Positions 6,089 through 7,658 of a stretch of 7,658 nt of DNA are shown here, piece by piece. This stretch comes from an uncultured Propionibacteriaceae bacterium (lineage in GTDB: Bacteria > Actinomycetota > Actinomycetes > Propionibacteriales > Propionibacteriaceae). The stretch is from the NCBI GenBank assembly GCA_937859105.1, contig CALMAD010000465.1, positions 1 through 7,658 on the forward strand, written 5' to 3'. The position numbers and the translations under genes are program-made. The notes under the pieces are model-generated. The model was not told where the DNA came from, ran no database searches, and saw nothing but the letters and a program-made list of their open reading frames with translations. Position 1 is the stretch's first letter, and every line of letters starts with the position of its first letter.

Positions 6089-6333
6089 CAGGCGTCCTCG
6101 GTGAGGGAGCCGACCGTCTCGACGATGCTCGCCACGCTGGCGAACACCTCGCGACGCATCTGCTCGTCGGGGAACTCGATGTCGAAGGCGTCCTCGAGCC
6201 CCAGGATGACGTTCACCGTGGCGTGCGAGGACAGCCCGAGGTCGTACAGGTCGGCGTCCGCGGGGGCCGTCGCCGCCTCGGGGACGCGGCCGACCGTGCT
6301 CAGGATCTCGCGGACGCGCGGTTCGATTTCCAT
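6088..6333 (-). CDS. Small acyl/aminoacyl carrier protein, partner of the ligase
   Basis: An 81-residue acidic protein of ACP/PCP fold. The segment DLYDLGLSSHATVNVIL (residues 28-44) carries the phosphopantetheine site; aligned with the usual LGxDSL motif, Ser36 is the attachment residue and Ser35 replaces the common aspartate, with His37 in place of Leu. The following FDIEFPDEQM and the C-terminal amphipathic helix are typical of ACP helices II-IV. The divergent LGLSSH site, with the adjoining ligase and phosphopantetheinyl transferase genes, argues against the fatty-acid AcpP and for a specialised aminoacyl carrier. The start ATG 6333 is preceded by AGAAAGGA at about ten bases; a longer reading from an upstream codon would run into the acpS end region and has no support. 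It overlaps the ligase gene by ATGA and lies 64 bases downstream of acpS. Confidence 0.9.
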   Translation of the reverse strand: MEIEPRVREILSTVGRVPEAATAPADADLYDLGLSSHATVNVILGLEDAFDIEFPDEQMRREVFASVASIVETVGSLTEDA

Positions 6334-6384
6334 CAGATGGTCCTTTCTGGGTGGGTACGTGGTGAAGGGGGGCGGGCGAACGAG

Positions 6385-6399
6385 AGGCGCGTCGCGCCT
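6385..6399. repeat. 15-bp inverted repeat across the acpS stop codon
   Basis: AGGCGCG (6385-6391) and CGCGCCT (6393-6399) are exact reverse complements around one base. As RNA it could form only a shorter stem with a five-base loop. It sits between acpS and the carrier-protein gene and could pause polymerase or protect an mRNA end; no U-run follows. Confidence 0.35.
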
Positions 6400-6781
6400 A
6401 GGGCCGCACGGAGGCGATTCCCAGCGCGGTGCCACGGTCGTGCGTGATCGAGACGTCCACGTCGCTGATCCCGCGCTCGGACGCCCACGCCGCGACCTCG
6501 CCGGCCAGGCGCGCCCCCGGGCGCCCCTGCTCGTCGGCGACGATCTCGATGCTGCGCCACGGCAGCGCGACGGACGACGGGCAGCGCAGCGCCTTGAAGA
6601 CGGCCTCCTTCGCCGCGAACCGGCCCGCGAGGTACTGCCGCAGCCGCTCGGGCGACATGCCCGCGGTCGGCGTCAGCTCGGCGTCGGTGTAGACGCGCCG
6701 GAGATAGCGATCGCCGAAGGCGTCCACGGACGCCCCGACGTCGTCGGTGCTGACCGAGTCGATGCCGATGGACAAACGCAA
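6398..6781 (-). CDS. acpS: Holo-[acyl-carrier-protein] synthase, AcpS-type phosphopantetheinyl transferase
   Basis: A 127-residue AcpS-type enzyme that moves 4'-phosphopantetheine from coenzyme A to a carrier-protein serine. Visible features: the N-terminal IGIDSV with Asp8, the magnesium/CoA motif GRFAAKEAVFKAL (residues 53-65, Glu59), and SITHD (111-115) near the C-terminus, all diagnostic; length is typical. The start is uncertain: TTG 6781 is only three bases after the GAAGGGG ribosome binding site (6791-6785), while TTG 6775 (reading MSIGIDSV) lies nine bases away and may be the true start. No ATG fits. As first gene of the leftward train, ahead of the small carrier protein, it probably serves that partner. 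It could also be the genome's only housekeeping AcpS, which the window cannot decide; if so, the linkage would be less specific. Confidence 0.9.
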   Translation of the reverse strand: MRLSIGIDSVSTDDVGASVDAFGDRYLRRVYTDAELTPTAGMSPERLRQYLAGRFAAKEAVFKALRCPSSVALPWRSIEIVADEQGRPGARLAGEVAAWASERGISDVDVSITHDRGTALGIASVRP

Positions 6782-6917
6782 TCACCCCTTCGGCCGGTCA
6801 TCCTACCGAGCGGGCGGGCCACCGGCCCGACGTTGGCGACCGCCGTCGCTTCTATGGGGAGCCCTGTCTCGTCGGGTGGTAGCCTCGGCCCGGCTGAGGT
6901 GTGGGAGGGAGTGGACG
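6782..6917. promoter_or_regulatory. Divergent intergenic region between acpS and the hydrolase-fold gene
   Basis: Both flanking genes start here and diverge, so promoters for both directions are expected. For acpS, TAGGAT on the minus strand (6805-6800) is a good actinobacterial -10, giving a start just before the RBS; no convincing -35 is seen, and CGGGCC-ACC-GGCCCG (6815-6829) fills the spacer. For the rightward gene, TAGCCT (6880-6885) fits a TAnnnT -10 without a clear -35. An imperfect dyad at 6883-6899 lies just ahead of its RBS. Shared control of the two units is possible. Confidence 0.4.
6815..6829. repeat. Inverted repeat CGGGCC-ACC-GGCCCG in the acpS promoter region
   Basis: A perfect 6-bp dyad around ACC (6821-6823), directly upstream of the minus-strand -10 candidate TAGGAT (6805-6800). 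The place suits an operator; the low sequence complexity and GC content weaken the case. Confidence 0.35.
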
Positions 6918-7658
6918 GTGGGTGTTCCGACCGGTGAGCCGACGTGGCTCGGGCGTGCCGACCGGCCGCTCGCGGCCTGGGTGCACACCCCCGACAGCGG
7001 GCACGCCGCCGGCGTCGTCGTGCTCGTGCCCAGCTTCGGCCGCGAGCAGGAGCTCGCTCACCGCAGCTTCCGGCGCCTCGCGCGCGACCTCGCGCTCGCC
7101 GGCTTCGCGGCCGTCCGGTTCGCGTGGACCGGCAGCTCCGACTCCGGCGACCTCGCCGACGACGATGCCGCGGCCGACGTGTGGGTCGACGACCTGAACG
7201 CCGTGCTCGACGAGGTCTCCACCTGGACGGACGCCCCGGTGCAGGTGGTCGGCCTCCGCGTCGGGGCCCTCGTCGCCGGCCGCGCGCTCAGCCGCGCGCC
7301 GCGCCCGCGCGTCGTCTCGCTGCTGCAGTGGGACCCGCCGGCGGGCGGCCGCATCTTCCTGCGCCAGGAGCGGGCGCTGCTGATGTCCCTCGAGACCCGA
7401 TCGACGCTGCCGGAGGGCCAGCACGGGGGCATGGGCATCATCTACACGGCCGCGCACGCGGAGTCGCTGCGCGGGCTCACGTTCGAGGTGCCGGCCGCGG
7501 ACGGCCTGGACGTCGCGGTCGTCGGCCGCGACGGCATCGGGCTGCCGCGGTCGGTGCAGAAGTCCGTGGACGCCGCCGGCGTCCGGACGTGGGATGTCGC
7601 CGGGCAGGACGCGATGCTCGAGGCGCCGGAGGGTGCCGTCGTCCTCGCCTCCACCGAG
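6918..7658 (+). CDS. Alpha/beta-hydrolase-fold protein lacking the nucleophile serine (partial, runs off the window)
   Basis: A reading frame open for 247 codons from GTG 6918 to the window edge, with GGGAGGGA (6903-6910) as ribosome binding site. The N-terminal half reads like an alpha/beta hydrolase: strand VVVLVPSFG (residues 33-41) in the oxyanion region, the helix HRSFRRLARDLALAGFAAVRF (48-68) and the turn WTGSSDSGD (70-78). The elbow VVGLRVGAL (110-118) has Arg114 where GxSxG hydrolases carry the serine. As I recall, GLR(L/V)GA elbows occur in hydrolase-like proteins found with exosortase or carrier-protein gene clusters, so the change is probably a subfamily trait and not a mutation. 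The function is not established: a noncatalytic partner, or catalysis by other residues. It diverges from acpS across 136 bases. The C-terminus, including any catalytic histidine, lies outside the window. Confidence 0.7.
   Translation, partial: MGVPTGEPTWLGRADRPLAAWVHTPDSGHAAGVVVLVPSFGREQELAHRSFRRLARDLALAGFAAVRFAWTGSSDSGDLADDDAAADVWVDDLNAVLDEVSTWTDAPVQVVGLRVGALVAGRALSRAPRPRVVSLLQWDPPAGGRIFLRQERALLMSLETRSTLPEGQHGGMGIIYTAAHAESLRGLTFEVPAADGLDVAVVGRDGIGLPRSVQKSVDAAGVRTWDVAGQDAMLEAPEGAVVLASTE

Noticed and set aside
6333..6785. 150-codon minus-strand frame across acpS
   Set aside because: Arg-rich shadow in a different frame from the clearly conserved AcpS motifs.
6901..7197. 98-codon plus-strand frame starting at GTG 6901
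   Set aside because: Ser/Pro/Arg-rich shadow; the frame from GTG 6918 stays open to the window edge, has an RBS and reads as an alpha/beta-hydrolase fold.

Overview
The window is GC-rich (GC-heavy third codon positions, GTG/TTG starts, purine-rich Shine-Dalgarno sites, a class E-type sortase) and fits a high-GC Gram-positive actinobacterium. I cannot name the family or genus from sequence alone. It holds eight supported protein genes, the last cut by the right edge. No tRNA, rRNA, CRISPR array or insertion sequence was seen.

Layout. Positions 1-284 are non-coding and unusually dense in inverted repeats: three related 20-bp operator-like elements, several smaller hairpins, and a perfect 21-bp palindrome just before a ribosome binding site. 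They lead into a rightward class E-type sortase gene (285-950). That gene converges, with a 2-base gap, on a long leftward gene train. In transcription order (right to left) the train is: AcpS-type phosphopantetheinyl transferase (6398-6781), small carrier protein (6088-6333), class II aaRS-like amino acid:[carrier protein] ligase (5186-6088), a 112-base gap with hairpins and a weak promoter candidate, GH1 beta-glycosidase (3793-5073), GPH/MelB-type sugar:cation symporter (2300-3796) and UDP-glucose 6-dehydrogenase (953-2263). A 136-base divergent intergenic region separates acpS from a rightward alpha/beta-hydrolase-fold gene (6918 to the window edge) whose nucleophile-elbow serine is replaced by arginine.

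How the genes may work together. The three promoter-proximal leftward genes form a self-contained aminoacyl-thioester module. AcpS installs phosphopantetheine on the carrier protein, and the aaRS-like enzyme activates an amino acid with ATP and loads it on that arm instead of on tRNA. Such ligases are known from rhizobia (Bradyrhizobium Bll0957), where the fate of the aminoacyl-carrier protein was left open. The acceptor enzyme is not recognisable here; the divergent hydrolase-fold protein is one candidate partner. The three distal genes deal with sugars: beta-glucoside import, hydrolysis, and oxidation of UDP-glucose to UDP-glucuronate. Whether the two halves form one pathway, such as aminoacylation of a glucuronate-containing glycan, is inference. 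The sortase is probably an independent unit with its own elaborate control region.
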